A DNA stretch of 64,000 nt from Roseovarius marisflavi (GCF_900142625.1 NZ_FRBN01000008.1:82022-146021); one strand, 5' to 3'; numbered from the stretch's first letter, positions 18,820 through 28,413 are shown. Notes: generated by a model from the letters alone, not told the origin. Translations and numbers: made by a program.

Positions 18820-19583
18820 CCCAGTTTCTTGAAGTTGATAATTTGACAATGCGCTTTGGCGGTTTGACGGCGGTTGATGGGCTTAGTTTCAAGGTGAACC
18901 ACGGTGAAATCCATGGGCTGATCGGCCCCAACGGCGCGGGCAAGACGACAACCTTCAACATGATTTCCGGCTTTTACAAGCCAACCGAAGGCCAGGTAAG
19001 GCTTCGGGGCGAGGATATTTCTGGCCTCAAGATGCACGAGGTCGCGCGTCGTGGCGTGGTGCGCACGTTTCAGCATTCGACACTTTTTGCCGAGTTGTCG
19101 GTGTTGGATAACGCCCTGGTTGGTACCCATATGCCGTTTCGCCCAAACATCTTTGCCGCCATCATGGGATGGGACAAAGAGGATCGGAGGGGGGCCGAGG
19201 CGCGCGCGCTTGAGGCGCTTGAATTCTTTGGGTTGCTGCACCTGAAAGACAATCTTGCCGGCGACCTGAGCCACGGCCATCAACGCGCCCTTGGCATGGC
19301 CGTCGCCTATGCCAGCCACCCCGACGTGATGCTTCTGGATGAACCGTTTACCGGCATGAACCCGGAAGAGACCCGCCAGATGATGGGGTTGATGCGCAAG
19401 CTGCGCGATGACGGCATTACGATCCTGCTTGTTGAACATGACATGCAGGCGATCATGGGCCTTTGCGACACGATCACCTGCATGAGCTTTGGCAAGTTCC
19501 TCGCCGAAGGCGGTCCCGAAGAAATCCGCAATCATCCCGCCGTGATCGAAGCCTATCTTGGGGGTGCGCGCCATGTTGCTTGA
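18816..19583 (+). CDS. LivG-type ABC ATPase
   Basis: A 255-residue nucleotide-binding subunit. Walker A is GPNGAGKTT (about 36-44), Walker B is VMLLDEP, and the H-loop is LLVEHDM. The signature is LSHGHQRAL rather than the usual LSYGQQ or LSGGQ, a small but unusual change to His at two positions. The start overlaps the LivM-type gene by 4 bp, and its end overlaps the LivF-type gene by 11 bp. It energises the importer together with the second ATPase. Confidence 0.88.
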   Translation: MTQFLEVDNLTMRFGGLTAVDGLSFKVNHGEIHGLIGPNGAGKTTTFNMISGFYKPTEGQVRLRGEDISGLKMHEVARRGVVRTFQHSTLFAELSVLDNALVGTHMPFRPNIFAAIMGWDKEDRRGAEARALEALEFFGLLHLKDNLAGDLSHGHQRALGMAVAYASHPDVMLLDEPFTGMNPEETRQMMGLMRKLRDDGITILLVEHDMQAIMGLCDTITCMSFGKFLAEGGPEEIRNHPAVIEAYLGGARHVA

Positions 19584-20280
19584 GATGAAGGACGTTTCGG
19601 TCAGCTATGGCAAAGTATCCGCCGTGCGAAACCTGTCCCTGAACGTGCCCGAAGGCGGGATTGTCACCATCATCGGCGGCAATGGCGCGGGCAAGACAAG
19701 CACCCTGCGCGCGATGTCGGGCATGGTGCCGCTGGTCGGTGGTGAGATCTCGTTCAGGGGCGAGCGCATCGACGGTCTGACCTCGGACAAGATCGTTGCA
19801 AAGGGCATCGCGCATGTCCCTGAGGGGCGGCGCATTTTCCCGGACATGACCGTCGAGGAAAACCTGCGCACCGGCGCCTTTCTGCGTCGCGACAAGGCTG
19901 CCGTCGAGACCGACCTGGAATCGGTGTTCACGCGCTTTCCGCGCCTCAAGGAACGCCGCCGCCAGATGGCCAAGACCATGTCGGGTGGCGAACAACAGAT
20001 GCTGGCGATTGGCCGGGCCCTGATGAGCGCGCCCAAGCTGTTGTTGATGGACGAGCCGTCAATGGGGCTTGCCCCGGTGATCGTCGAGGAAATCGCTGTC
20101 ATCATCGAAGAGATCAACGCCCAGGGCCTATCGGTGGTTCTGGTCGAGCAGAACGCAGAACTGGCGCTTGAACTGGCGGACCACGCCTATGTTCTTGAGA
20201 CAGGCAACCTTGCACTGGAGGGACCAGCAGATGAGTTACACGGAAATGAACATGTTCGTGCCGCGTATCTGGGGATTTGA
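19573..20280 (+). CDS. LivF-type ABC ATPase
   Basis: A 235-residue second nucleotide-binding subunit, with Walker A GGNGAGKTS, signature MSGGEQQML, Walker B LLLMDEPSMGLAP and H-loop VEQNA. ATG 19573 (MLLEMKDVSVSYGK) follows a GGGGG stretch inside the end of the LivG-type gene. The HVPEGRRIFPDMTVEENL block is diagnostic of LivF. The downstream unknown gene starts inside the last 50 bp of this one. Confidence 0.88.
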   Translation: MLLEMKDVSVSYGKVSAVRNLSLNVPEGGIVTIIGGNGAGKTSTLRAMSGMVPLVGGEISFRGERIDGLTSDKIVAKGIAHVPEGRRIFPDMTVEENLRTGAFLRRDKAAVETDLESVFTRFPRLKERRRQMAKTMSGGEQQMLAIGRALMSAPKLLLMDEPSMGLAPVIVEEIAVIIEEINAQGLSVVLVEQNAELALELADHAYVLETGNLALEGPADELHGNEHVRAAYLGI

Positions 20281-20845
20281 TCTTGGCTCGACCCAGGCAA
20301 AGGTCGCCCGCCAGGCTGGCTGGACCCGCGCCGATATCCTTTGGGAAGGGTTGATGGAGGCCGCGAATACCGCCTGGCTCAAAGGCGATCAGAAAGCTGC
20401 GGCAAAGATGTTTCGTCGTGCCTTTTGGGTCGCCAGGCTGGCCTTTGCGCGCAACGATCTGCGGCAAGCCACGGTCCAGCTGAACCTGGGCATTTTGGCT
20501 CGGAAAACCGGGCAGAGCGAAAAAGCACAGGGCTATCTCAAAAAAGCCGCCCACCATTGGGACACTCATGCCGGGGCAAACATTGCAGCGATGCAAATTG
20601 CGCCGCGTGCACGCAGTTCACTGTTTCACCTTCGGATGGAGGCTTTGCACCGGGACACCTACCACGACAACTTCCGGGCGCGCGTGGGTAAGATCGCAGA
20701 CGAAATTCGCAGCGCCATTGACAACCTTCAGCGGGATCAGGCCGTCGGTTGCCGCCTTTATGCCCGTTGGCTTGGCGAGCGGCCGAACGTCTATGATGAT
20801 ACCCGAAAGGTTCTGGGGGCATGCTTGCTGGTATTGGACCCCTAG
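20231..20845 (+). CDS. Unknown protein coupled to the importer operon
   Basis: A 204-residue protein of a family I cannot name. It starts at ATG 20231 behind a GGAGGGA Shine-Dalgarno that lies inside livF, overlapping that gene by 50 bp. The sequence is Ala/Arg-rich and helical. A pair of TPR-like helices, NTAWLKGDQKAAAKMFRRAFWVARLAF and QATVQLNLGILARKTGQSEKAQGYLKKAAHHW-type, covers about 40-120. There is no signal peptide or membrane segment, so it should be cytoplasmic. Strong translational coupling to the ATPase implies a role tied to the transported compound, either regulation or protein-protein contact. Confidence 0.75.
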   Translation: MSYTEMNMFVPRIWGFDLGSTQAKVARQAGWTRADILWEGLMEAANTAWLKGDQKAAAKMFRRAFWVARLAFARNDLRQATVQLNLGILARKTGQSEKAQGYLKKAAHHWDTHAGANIAAMQIAPRARSSLFHLRMEALHRDTYHDNFRARVGKIADEIRSAIDNLQRDQAVGCRLYARWLGERPNVYDDTRKVLGACLLVLDP

Positions 20846-20907
20846 GCGCGTAAAAGGCAATCAGCCCGATTTTTGCGCCCGGATCGTCATGCCAGATTGC
20901 GCTTGAA

Positions 20908-20926
20908 ATAAGTCCAGTCTAGACTG
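20908..20926 (-). promoter_or_regulatory. Probable TauR-type site upstream of tauR
   Basis: Read on the minus strand, 20917-20908 is CTGGACTTAT, one base from the CTGGACTTAA repeat reported for Rhodobacter TauR. It abuts a perfect 12-bp palindrome CAGTCTAGACTG (20915-20926), five bases before the tauR start. The pattern suggests autoregulation. The reported consensus is recalled, not checked. Confidence 0.45.
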
Positions 20927-20931
20927 TCAGC

Positions 20932-22416
20932 ATGGCAATCCCGGTCGAAACCTTTTTCCTTGCTCCCGACGCACAGGGCACCCTGCAGGCGCAGATCCAG
21001 CAGATGATCGCGCAGGGCATTCTGTCGGGCCGGTTTCGCAAGGGCGAAAAGCTTCCATCCTCGCGCAAACTGGCCGGCCATCTCGGGGTGAGCCGAATCA
21101 CCGTGACGCTGGCGCTGACCGAATTGCAGGCCAACGATTACCTCGAGGCGCGGGATCGCTCGGGCTATTTCGTGTCGCAGAACGCGCCGGAACCGCCCGC
21201 CTTTGGTGCCCCGGGCCCGGCACGCGATACGATTGACTGGTCACGTGCGCTTGGCCGTCGCTTTACCGGTGGCGACACCCCGGAAAAGCCCCAGAACTGG
21301 GCGAGCTATCCCTATCCCTTCATCTATGGCCAGACCGACCCCTCGCTGTTTGATCATGCCAACTGGCGCCACTGTGCGCTTCAGGCCCTGGGCCAGAAGG
21401 ATTTTCAATCGCTGACCTCGGATTACTATGATCAGGACGATCCCAAGCTGATCGAATTCATCGCCCGCCATACCCTTCCGCGGCGCGGGATACTGGCGCA
21501 ATCGGATGAAATTCTTGTCACGATGGGGGCACAGAACGCGCTTTGGCTCACGGCACAGGTTCTTTTGACCCAGCGGCGCACGGCGGTGATCGAGAACCCG
21601 TGCTACCACGCTCTGCGCGATATTCTGGTGCAATCGCGCTGTCATCTTACGCCGATTGATGTGGATCGCGACGGCCTGCCGCCCGAGGCGTTGCCGGATC
21701 ATGCCGATGTGATCTTCACCACGCCAAGCCATCAGGCCCCGACCAATGCCACCATGCCGCTTGCGCGGCGCAAGGCGCTTTTGGCCAAGGCAGCGGCGAT
21801 GGATGCGCTTATTGTCGAGGATGATTACGAGTTTGAAATCTCGTTCCTGCGCGCACCCCTACCAGCTCTTAAATCGCTCGATTCCGAAGGACGTGTGATT
21901 TATGTCGGCAGCTTTTCCAAGTCGATCTTTCCGGGTTTGCGGCTTGGCTATCTGGTGGGGTCCAAATCCTTTATCCGCGAATGCCGTGCCCTGCGGGCGA
22001 GCGTGCTGCGCCATCCGCCGGGCCATATCCAACGCACGGCGGCCTATTTTCTGTCGCTTGGCCATTACGACAGCCTTGTGCGCCGTATGGGTCAGGTGTT
22101 CACCAAGCGCCGTCACGCGATGGAGACCGCCCTTGCCGATCACGGCCTTGGCGTGGCCGGGCGCGGGGTGTTTGGCGGATCGTCGATCTGGATGCGCGCC
22201 CCCGAGGATGTGGATATAACCGAAGTCGAACCGCGCCTGCGTGACGTCGGCGTGCTGATCGAGCCGGGCCATCCGTTTTTTTATGGCACCAATCGTCCGC
22301 GCAATTACTACCGTCTGGCCTATTCCTCGGTCCCCGCAGAGCGCATTGCGCCGGGGATTCAGCGATTGGCGAGGGAATTGGAGAATGCACGCGGTACCGG
22401 TACGGATCGTGGATAA
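20932..22416 (+). CDS. tauR: TauR-like MocR-family regulator
   Basis: A 494-residue MocR/GabR-type regulator. The N-terminal GntR winged helix (about 15-85) has LPSSRKLAGHLGVSRITVTLALTELQ. The C-terminal 370 residues have an aminotransferase fold, including VEDDYEFEIS and the PLP-lysine motif YVGSFSKSIFPGLRLGYLVG (SFSK). TauR activates taurine and sulfoacetaldehyde genes in Rhodobacterales. Position immediately before xsc-pta supports that name. No clear Shine-Dalgarno is visible, so it may be leaderless or weakly translated. A different MocR regulator is possible but less likely. Confidence 0.82.
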   Translation: MAIPVETFFLAPDAQGTLQAQIQQMIAQGILSGRFRKGEKLPSSRKLAGHLGVSRITVTLALTELQANDYLEARDRSGYFVSQNAPEPPAFGAPGPARDTIDWSRALGRRFTGGDTPEKPQNWASYPYPFIYGQTDPSLFDHANWRHCALQALGQKDFQSLTSDYYDQDDPKLIEFIARHTLPRRGILAQSDEILVTMGAQNALWLTAQVLLTQRRTAVIENPCYHALRDILVQSRCHLTPIDVDRDGLPPEALPDHADVIFTTPSHQAPTNATMPLARRKALLAKAAAMDALIVEDDYEFEISFLRAPLPALKSLDSEGRVIYVGSFSKSIFPGLRLGYLVGSKSFIRECRALRASVLRHPPGHIQRTAAYFLSLGHYDSLVRRMGQVFTKRRHAMETALADHGLGVAGRGVFGGSSIWMRAPEDVDITEVEPRLRDVGVLIEPGHPFFYGTNRPRNYYRLAYSSVPAERIAPGIQRLARELENARGTGTDRG

Positions 22417-22503
22417 TCACCCGAAAATCTCGCGAAATAAACGGCTTGACCGCACAATCACCGCAAGTTTGACCCCATTCAAACCTTTCTTGCTATTCAT
22501 TAT

Positions 22504-22579
22504 TGAGATCGGTATTCTCATTTTCCAAGACGTCTGGATATACTCTCGGACCCTTTCTGGCCCTAGAAGCCCGGGCTTC
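22504..22579. promoter_or_regulatory. Dyads upstream of xsc
   Basis: The 232-bp tauR-xsc gap contains no gene. It has TGAGA-7-TCTCA (22504-22520) and a perfect 14-bp palindrome GAAGCCCGGGCTTC (22566-22579), 70 bp before xsc. The A/T-rich stretch 22480-22530 is the likely promoter. These are candidate operator and leader elements; I see no second good TauR box. Confidence 0.35.
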
Positions 22580-22648
22580 CGGGGGTTAGTTTCAGCCCAG
22601 ATTTCCCCTTCAGGTGCCGTTCAGCACCGCGACCCAAGGATGTAGCCC

Positions 22649-24424
22649 ATGAAAATGACCACCGAAGAAGCCTTTGTAAAAACCTTGCAAATGCACGGCA
22701 TCCAGCATGCCTTTGGCATTATCGGATCGGCGATGATGCCAATCTCTGACATTTTCCCGAAAGCGGGCATCACGTTCTGGGATTGCGCCCATGAAGGCAG
22801 CGCCGGCATGATGTCTGACGGCTACACCCGCGTCACCGGCAAGATGTCGATGATGATCGCCCAGAACGGCCCCGGCATCACCAACTTTGTCACCGCCGTG
22901 AAAACCGCCTATTGGAACCACACCCCGCTGTTGCTGGTGACCCCGCAGGCCGCCAACAAGACCATCGGTCAGGGTGGCTTTCAGGAAATGGAACAGATGA
23001 ACCTGTTCGCCGATTGCGTCGCCTACCAGGAAGAGGTGCGCGACCCGACCCGCATCGCCGAGACCCTGAACCGCGTAATCATGCAGGCCAAGCGCGCCAG
23101 CGGCCCGGCCCAGATCAACATCCCGCGCGACTTCTGGACGCAGGTGATTGATATCGAACTTCCGGCGATTGTCGAATTCGAACGCCCCGCTGGCGGCGAC
23201 ATGGCCCTTGCGCAGGCCGCAGAGCTTTTGAGCACCGCCAAGTTCCCGGTGATCCTGAACGGTGCCGGCGTGGTTCTGGCCGGTGGTATCGACGCCTCGC
23301 GCGAGTTGGCCGAGCGTCTCGATGCGCCGGTTTGCGTTGGCTATCAGCACAACGATGCCTTCCCCGGCGCGCACCCGCTTTTTGCCGGGCCTCTGGGCTA
23401 TAACGGATCCAAGGCCGGGATGGAGCTTATTTCCAACGCTGACGTGGTTCTGTGCCTCGGCACCCGCCTGAACCCGTTTTCGACCCTGCCGGGCTATGGC
23501 ATTGATTACTGGCCCAAAGACGCGAAAATCATCCAGGTCGATATCAACGCCGACCGCATCGGCCTGACCAAGAAGGTCACTGTTGGCATCGTTGGCGATG
23601 CCAAGAAAGTTGCAACCTCGATCCTTGCAAAACTGTCGGACACTGCCGGTGACGCAGGTCGCGCAGACCGCAAGGCCCTTATTGCCAAGACCAAATCCAC
23701 CTGGGCACAGCAACTGTCGAGCATGGACCACGAAGAAGACGATCCCGGCACCAACTGGAACCAGCGCGCCCGCGCCGACAAGCCCGACTGGATGAGCCCG
23801 CGCATGGCCTGGCGCGCGATTCAATCCGCTTTGCCGCGCGAAGCGATCATCAGTTCGGACATCGGCAACAACTGTGCCATCGGCAACGCCTACCCAAGCT
23901 TTGATCAGGGCCGCAAATACCTTGCGCCGGGTCTGTTCGGTCCCTGTGGCTATGGCCTCCCGGCGATTGTCGGTGCCAAGATCGGCCAGCCCGATGTGCC
24001 GGTTGTCGGCTTTGCCGGTGATGGTGCCTTTGGTATCGCTGTGAACGAGCTTACCGCGATTGGTCGTGGCGAATGGCCCGCCATCACGCAGGTCGTGTTC
24101 CGCAACTATCAATGGGGGGCCGAAAAGCGCAACTCGACCCTGTGGTTTGACGACAACTTTGTCGGCACCGAACTTGATACACAGGTGTCTTATGCCGGAA
24201 TTGCCCAGGCCTGTGGCCTGAAAGGTGTGGTTGCGCGCACCATGGAAGAACTGACCGCCGCCCTTAACCAGGCGATCAAGGATCAGATGGAAAACGGCAA
24301 GACCACCCTGATCGAGGCGATGATCAATCAGGAACTTGGTGATCCCTTCCGCCGTGACGCGATGAAGAAGCCGGTTGCAGTTGCCGGGATCGACCCCGCC
24401 GACATGCGCCCCCAGCAAGTCTGA
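22649..24424 (+). CDS. xsc: Sulfoacetaldehyde acetyltransferase Xsc
   Basis: A 591-residue thiamine-diphosphate enzyme that converts sulfoacetaldehyde and phosphate to acetyl phosphate and sulfite. DCAHEGSAGMMSDGYTRVTG (from residue 45) carries the catalytic Glu of the ThDP fold, and GFAGDGAFGIAVNEL is the GDG-N metal/diphosphate site. FRNYQWGAEKRNSTLWFDDNF is characteristic of Xsc. Length and motifs match the family. It forms an operon with pta and is followed by soeABC, which removes the sulfite. Taurine uptake and deamination genes (tauABC, tpa, tauXY) are not in this window. Confidence 0.96.
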   Translation: MKMTTEEAFVKTLQMHGIQHAFGIIGSAMMPISDIFPKAGITFWDCAHEGSAGMMSDGYTRVTGKMSMMIAQNGPGITNFVTAVKTAYWNHTPLLLVTPQAANKTIGQGGFQEMEQMNLFADCVAYQEEVRDPTRIAETLNRVIMQAKRASGPAQINIPRDFWTQVIDIELPAIVEFERPAGGDMALAQAAELLSTAKFPVILNGAGVVLAGGIDASRELAERLDAPVCVGYQHNDAFPGAHPLFAGPLGYNGSKAGMELISNADVVLCLGTRLNPFSTLPGYGIDYWPKDAKIIQVDINADRIGLTKKVTVGIVGDAKKVATSILAKLSDTAGDAGRADRKALIAKTKSTWAQQLSSMDHEEDDPGTNWNQRARADKPDWMSPRMAWRAIQSALPREAIISSDIGNNCAIGNAYPSFDQGRKYLAPGLFGPCGYGLPAIVGAKIGQPDVPVVGFAGDGAFGIAVNELTAIGRGEWPAITQVVFRNYQWGAEKRNSTLWFDDNFVGTELDTQVSYAGIAQACGLKGVVARTMEELTAALNQAIKDQMENGKTTLIEAMINQELGDPFRRDAMKKPVAVAGIDPADMRPQQV

Positions 24425-24446
24425 TAGGGAGGGCGGGCCGGAGCCA

Positions 24447-25460
24447 ATGACAAAAGCACCCCTTGATCTGTTGCTGTCAGAGGCACCGGCCACCCGCCCC
24501 ACCATTTCCTTGAGCGAAGGCAGTGATCCCCGCGTTGTCGCGGGGGCGCTTGCCGCCCGCGATGCCGGGATCGCCGATCTGATCCTTGTCGGCAGCGGCG
24601 ATGCCGTTACCGCAGAATTACAGGCCCAAGGTGCGAGTGCGGGCGACGGGATCGCCATTCATGATCCCGCCACCTCGCCGCTGACCGCCGATTTTGCCGC
24701 GGCCTTTCATGCGCTGCGCCGCCATAAGGGCGTCGATGAAGACGCGGCGCGCAAGGCCGTTGAAACTCCGCTGATCTATGCCGCCATGCTGGTGCGCGAA
24801 GGCCATGCCGACGGCACCGTCGGCGGCGCTGTTGCCACCACATCGGATGTGGTTCGCACCAACCTTCAGGTGATCGGCAAGGTGCCTGACGCCGCCATGG
24901 TCTCAAGCTTTTTCCTGATGTATCCGCCGCAAAACGCCGGTGGCGATGCCCGCGCTATGCTCTATTCCGATTGTGGACTGGTGATTGATCCGACCTCTGA
25001 CGAGCTGGCCGGAATCGCCGCCGCCTCTGCTGCCTCATGTCGCGCCCTTTTACAGCAAGAGCCGAAAATCGCCATGCTGTCATTTTCCACAAAGGGCAGC
25101 GCGCGCCACGAGATGGTCACCAAAGTCACTAGGGCACTGGAACGACTGAATGCCGATCACCCCGATCTTGAGGCCGACGGCGAATTGCAATTCGACACTG
25201 CCTTTGTGCCTGCCATCGCCGCCAGCAAAGCGCCCGGATCAAACGTTGCCGGTCAGGCAAATGTCATGATTTTCCCCAACCTCGATGCGGGCAACATCGC
25301 CTATAAGATCACCCAGCGTCTGGGGGGCTATACCGCCATCGGCCCGATCCTTCAGGGCCTTGCCAAACCCGCCAATGATCTTTCGCGCGGCTGTGTCGTC
25401 AATGACGTGACCCAAATGATTGCCGTCACCGCTCTTCAGGCACTGGCCATGCAGGGCTAG
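24447..25460 (+). CDS. pta: Phosphate acetyltransferase (sulfonate pathway)
   Basis: A 337-residue Pta of the short single-domain type that accompanies xsc. It converts acetyl phosphate from Xsc to acetyl-CoA. Family blocks include ADGTVGGAVATTSDVVR, LYSDCGLVIDPTSDELAGIA, MLSFSTKGSA and FPNLDAGNIAYKITQRLGG. ATG 24447 lies 22 bp after the xsc stop with GGAG nearby. It is co-transcribed with xsc. A hairpin GGTTTTTCCG/CGGAAAAGCC (25484-25514) in the gap to soeA may limit read-through. Confidence 0.93.
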   Translation: MTKAPLDLLLSEAPATRPTISLSEGSDPRVVAGALAARDAGIADLILVGSGDAVTAELQAQGASAGDGIAIHDPATSPLTADFAAAFHALRRHKGVDEDAARKAVETPLIYAAMLVREGHADGTVGGAVATTSDVVRTNLQVIGKVPDAAMVSSFFLMYPPQNAGGDARAMLYSDCGLVIDPTSDELAGIAAASAASCRALLQQEPKIAMLSFSTKGSARHEMVTKVTRALERLNADHPDLEADGELQFDTAFVPAIAASKAPGSNVAGQANVMIFPNLDAGNIAYKITQRLGGYTAIGPILQGLAKPANDLSRGCVVNDVTQMIAVTALQALAMQG

Positions 25461-25587
25461 CGGAATATCATCGGGTGAATTTCGGTTTTTCCGGGACATG
25501 TGTTCGGAAAAGCCAAACAAATGAGAAAACGGTCGCGGCGGCGCAGAAACTGCCTTAGCGTGAAGGCCGCAAGAACAGGGATTTCGT

Positions 25588-28413
25588 ATGACCCATCACC
25601 AGCCAACGATTGATACCTCGCCGAAAGTGTCGGACGAGGTGCGCAAGACCACCTGTTACATGTGCGCCTGCCGCTGCGGCATCAATGTGCACCTCAAGGG
25701 CGGCAAAGTCGCCTATATCGAGGGCAACCGCGACCACCCGGTCAACAAGGGTGTGCTCTGTGCCAAGGGCTCTGCTGGCATCATGCAGGTCAACGCCCCC
25801 TCGCGCCTGCGCGCACCTCTGAAGCGCGTGGGGCCGCGCGGCTCTGGCGAATACGAGGAAATAAGCTGGAACGAGGCGCTTGAAATGGCGACTGGCTGGC
25901 TTGCGCCGATCCGCAAAAAACACCCTGAAAAGCTGGCGTTCTTCACCGGGCGCGATCAAAGCCAGAGCTTTACAAGCCTCTGGGCGCAGAGCTTTGGCAC
26001 GCCGAACTATGCCGCGCATGGCGGCTTTTGCTCGGTCAACATGGCCGCTGCGGGCATCTACACCATGGGCGGCGCGTTCTGGGAATTCGGTCAGCCCGAT
26101 TGGGATCACACCAAGCTTTTCATGATTTTCGGTGTCGCCGAAGATCACGACAGCAACCCGATCAAGATGGGCATCGGCAAGATCAAGGCGCGCGGCGCCA
26201 GGGTTATCGGCGTCAACCCGATCCGCTCCGGCTATAACGCCGTGGCCGATGATTGGGTCGGGATCACACCGGGCACCGATGGTCTTTTCATTCTGTCGCT
26301 GGTGCATGTGCTGATCAGCGCGGGCAAGATCGACCTTGATTACCTGTCGCGCTATACCAATGCGCCGGTGCTTCTGAACGGGGATGAAACCTCGCCCGAA
26401 TTCGGCCTGTTCCTGCGCGATGATGATGGCAAACCGCTGGTGATTGATCGCAACACCGGCAAGCTTGCGGCGTTCGACACGCCCGGCATCCGCCCTGATT
26501 TGCATGCCACGCACCGTGCGGCGGGCGTCACCCATCGCCCCGTCATGCATCACATGGCCGAACGTTACCTTGATCCGCAATACGCCCCCGAGGCGGTCGC
26601 CGAACGGTGTGGCATCACGCCCGAGAAAATCCACCGCATCGCCGCCGAGATCGCCCGCGTCGCCTTTGACGAGGCGATCACGCTTGATCATGAATGGACC
26701 GATTTCCGCGGCGAAAAGCACGCGACCATGACCGGTCGCCCGGTCAGCTTTCACGCCATGCGCGGAATCTCGGCCCACTCGAACGGGTTTCAGACCTGCC
26801 GTGCGCTGCATGTGCTGCAAATCCTTCTCGGCACGGTCGAGGTGCCCGGCGGTTTCCGCTTCAAGCCGCCCTATCCCAAACCGGTCAGCGCCCACCCCAA
26901 ACCGCATTGCAAGGTCAAGCCCGGCGCGCCGCTTGACGGGCCGCATCTTGGCTATGCGCAGGGGCCGGATGATCTATGCCTGAAAGACGACGGAAGCGCC
27001 GCGCGCATCGACAAGGCCTATACCTGGGAAAACCCGATGTCGGCGCATGGTCTGATGCATATGGTGATTTCCAACGCCCATGCCGGCGATCCCTACAAGA
27101 TCGACACGCTGTTCATGTATATGGCCAATATGTCGTGGAACTCGTCGATGAACACCGGCGGCGTGATCAAGATGCTGACCGATACCGACGAGAATGGCGA
27201 TTACGTGATCCCGCGCATTATCTATTCGGATGCGTATAGTTCGGAGATGGTCGCCTATGCCGACCTGATCCTGCCCGACACCACCTACCTTGAACGCCAC
27301 GATTGCATCTCGCTGCTGGATCGCCCGATCTGCGAGGCCGACGCCGCCGCCGACGCGATCCGCTGGCCGGTGATCGAACCCGACCGCAATGTGCGCGGGT
27401 TCCAGTCGGTGCTCTGCGATCTTGGCGCGCGGCTTGGCCTGCCCGCCTTCACAAACGCCGATGGCGGCCAGAAATACGCCGATTATGCCGATTACATCAC
27501 CAGCCACGAACGCCGCCCCGGCATCGGCCCGCTCGCCGGTTTTCGCGGCGCTGCGGGGGATGAAGCCGGTCGCGGCGCGCCCAACCCCGATCAGCTGGAC
27601 CGCTATATCGAAAACGGCGGCTTTTTCGTCAATCACATCCCCGAGGGCGCGAATTACTACAAACCCTGGAACACCGCCTATCAGGACTGGGCCGTCGGCA
27701 TGGGCATCTATGACGCGCCCCAGCCCTATATTTTCGACCTCTACGTCGAACCCCTGCGCAAGTTTCAGCTCGCCGCCGAAGGCCATGGCGAGCGCCAGCC
27801 GCCCGAGCATCTGCGAGAGCGGATCAAGGCAACGCTCGACCCGCTGCCGATCTGGTATCCGCCGTTCGAGGATGACCATGTCGACACCACCGAGTTCCCG
27901 GTGCATGCCCTGACCCAGCGCCCGATGGCAATGTATCACTCCTGGGGAAGCCAGAACGCCTGGCTGCGCCAGATCCATGGCCATAACCCGCTCTACCTGC
28001 CCACCAAACTGTGGGAAAAGAACGGCTTTGCCGACGGCGATTGGGCGCGCGTCACCTCGGCGCATGGCGAGATCACCGTGCCGGTGGCGCATATGGCGGC
28101 GCTCAACGAAAACACCATCTGGACCTGGAACGCGATCGGCAAACGCAAAGGCGCCTGGGCCCTCTCCGAGGACGCGCCAGAGGCGACCAAAGGCTTCCTG
28201 CTCAACCACCTGATCCATGAACTCCTGCCGCCCAAGGGCGATGGCTTGCGCTGGACCAACTCCGACCCGGTCACCGGTCAGGCCGCCTGGTTCGACCTGC
28301 GCGTGAAGGTCGAAAAGACCGATGCCCCGACTGAGAGCCAACCGGCGATGAAACCGCTTAAATCCCCGGTCCCCCAAGGCCCCGATCACCTCGAATGGAA
28401 GGTGGGCAAATGA
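25588..28413 (+). CDS. soeA: Sulfite dehydrogenase SoeA, molybdopterin subunit
   Basis: A 941-residue molybdopterin (bis-MGD) oxidoreductase of the DMSO-reductase superfamily. The N-terminal [4Fe-4S] ligands are C23, C26, C30 and C58 (CYMCACRC...VLCAKG). C148 in GGFCSVN is placed where PsrA/PhsA-type enzymes have the Mo-ligand Cys. There is no twin-arginine signal, so it is cytoplasmic, as expected for SoeABC, which oxidises sulfite to sulfate. Position after xsc-pta gives it the sulfite released by Xsc. Thiosulfate or polysulfide reductase is excluded mainly by location and lack of export signal. Confidence 0.9.
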   Translation: MTHHQPTIDTSPKVSDEVRKTTCYMCACRCGINVHLKGGKVAYIEGNRDHPVNKGVLCAKGSAGIMQVNAPSRLRAPLKRVGPRGSGEYEEISWNEALEMATGWLAPIRKKHPEKLAFFTGRDQSQSFTSLWAQSFGTPNYAAHGGFCSVNMAAAGIYTMGGAFWEFGQPDWDHTKLFMIFGVAEDHDSNPIKMGIGKIKARGARVIGVNPIRSGYNAVADDWVGITPGTDGLFILSLVHVLISAGKIDLDYLSRYTNAPVLLNGDETSPEFGLFLRDDDGKPLVIDRNTGKLAAFDTPGIRPDLHATHRAAGVTHRPVMHHMAERYLDPQYAPEAVAERCGITPEKIHRIAAEIARVAFDEAITLDHEWTDFRGEKHATMTGRPVSFHAMRGISAHSNGFQTCRALHVLQILLGTVEVPGGFRFKPPYPKPVSAHPKPHCKVKPGAPLDGPHLGYAQGPDDLCLKDDGSAARIDKAYTWENPMSAHGLMHMVISNAHAGDPYKIDTLFMYMANMSWNSSMNTGGVIKMLTDTDENGDYVIPRIIYSDAYSSEMVAYADLILPDTTYLERHDCISLLDRPICEADAAADAIRWPVIEPDRNVRGFQSVLCDLGARLGLPAFTNADGGQKYADYADYITSHERRPGIGPLAGFRGAAGDEAGRGAPNPDQLDRYIENGGFFVNHIPEGANYYKPWNTAYQDWAVGMGIYDAPQPYIFDLYVEPLRKFQLAAEGHGERQPPEHLRERIKATLDPLPIWYPPFEDDHVDTTEFPVHALTQRPMAMYHSWGSQNAWLRQIHGHNPLYLPTKLWEKNGFADGDWARVTSAHGEITVPVAHMAALNENTIWTWNAIGKRKGAWALSEDAPEATKGFLLNHLIHELLPPKGDGLRWTNSDPVTGQAAWFDLRVKVEKTDAPTESQPAMKPLKSPVPQGPDHLEWKVGK

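Noticed and set aside
22610..24658. 682-codon minus-strand frame opposite xsc
   Set aside because: High G+C at third codon positions keeps the antisense strand open. The product has no family resemblance, while xsc is unmistakable.
25555..28389. Two long minus-strand frames opposite soeA
   Set aside because: Antisense shadows of a well-supported molybdoenzyme gene; low-complexity Arg/Gly/His/Asp products and no ribosome sites.
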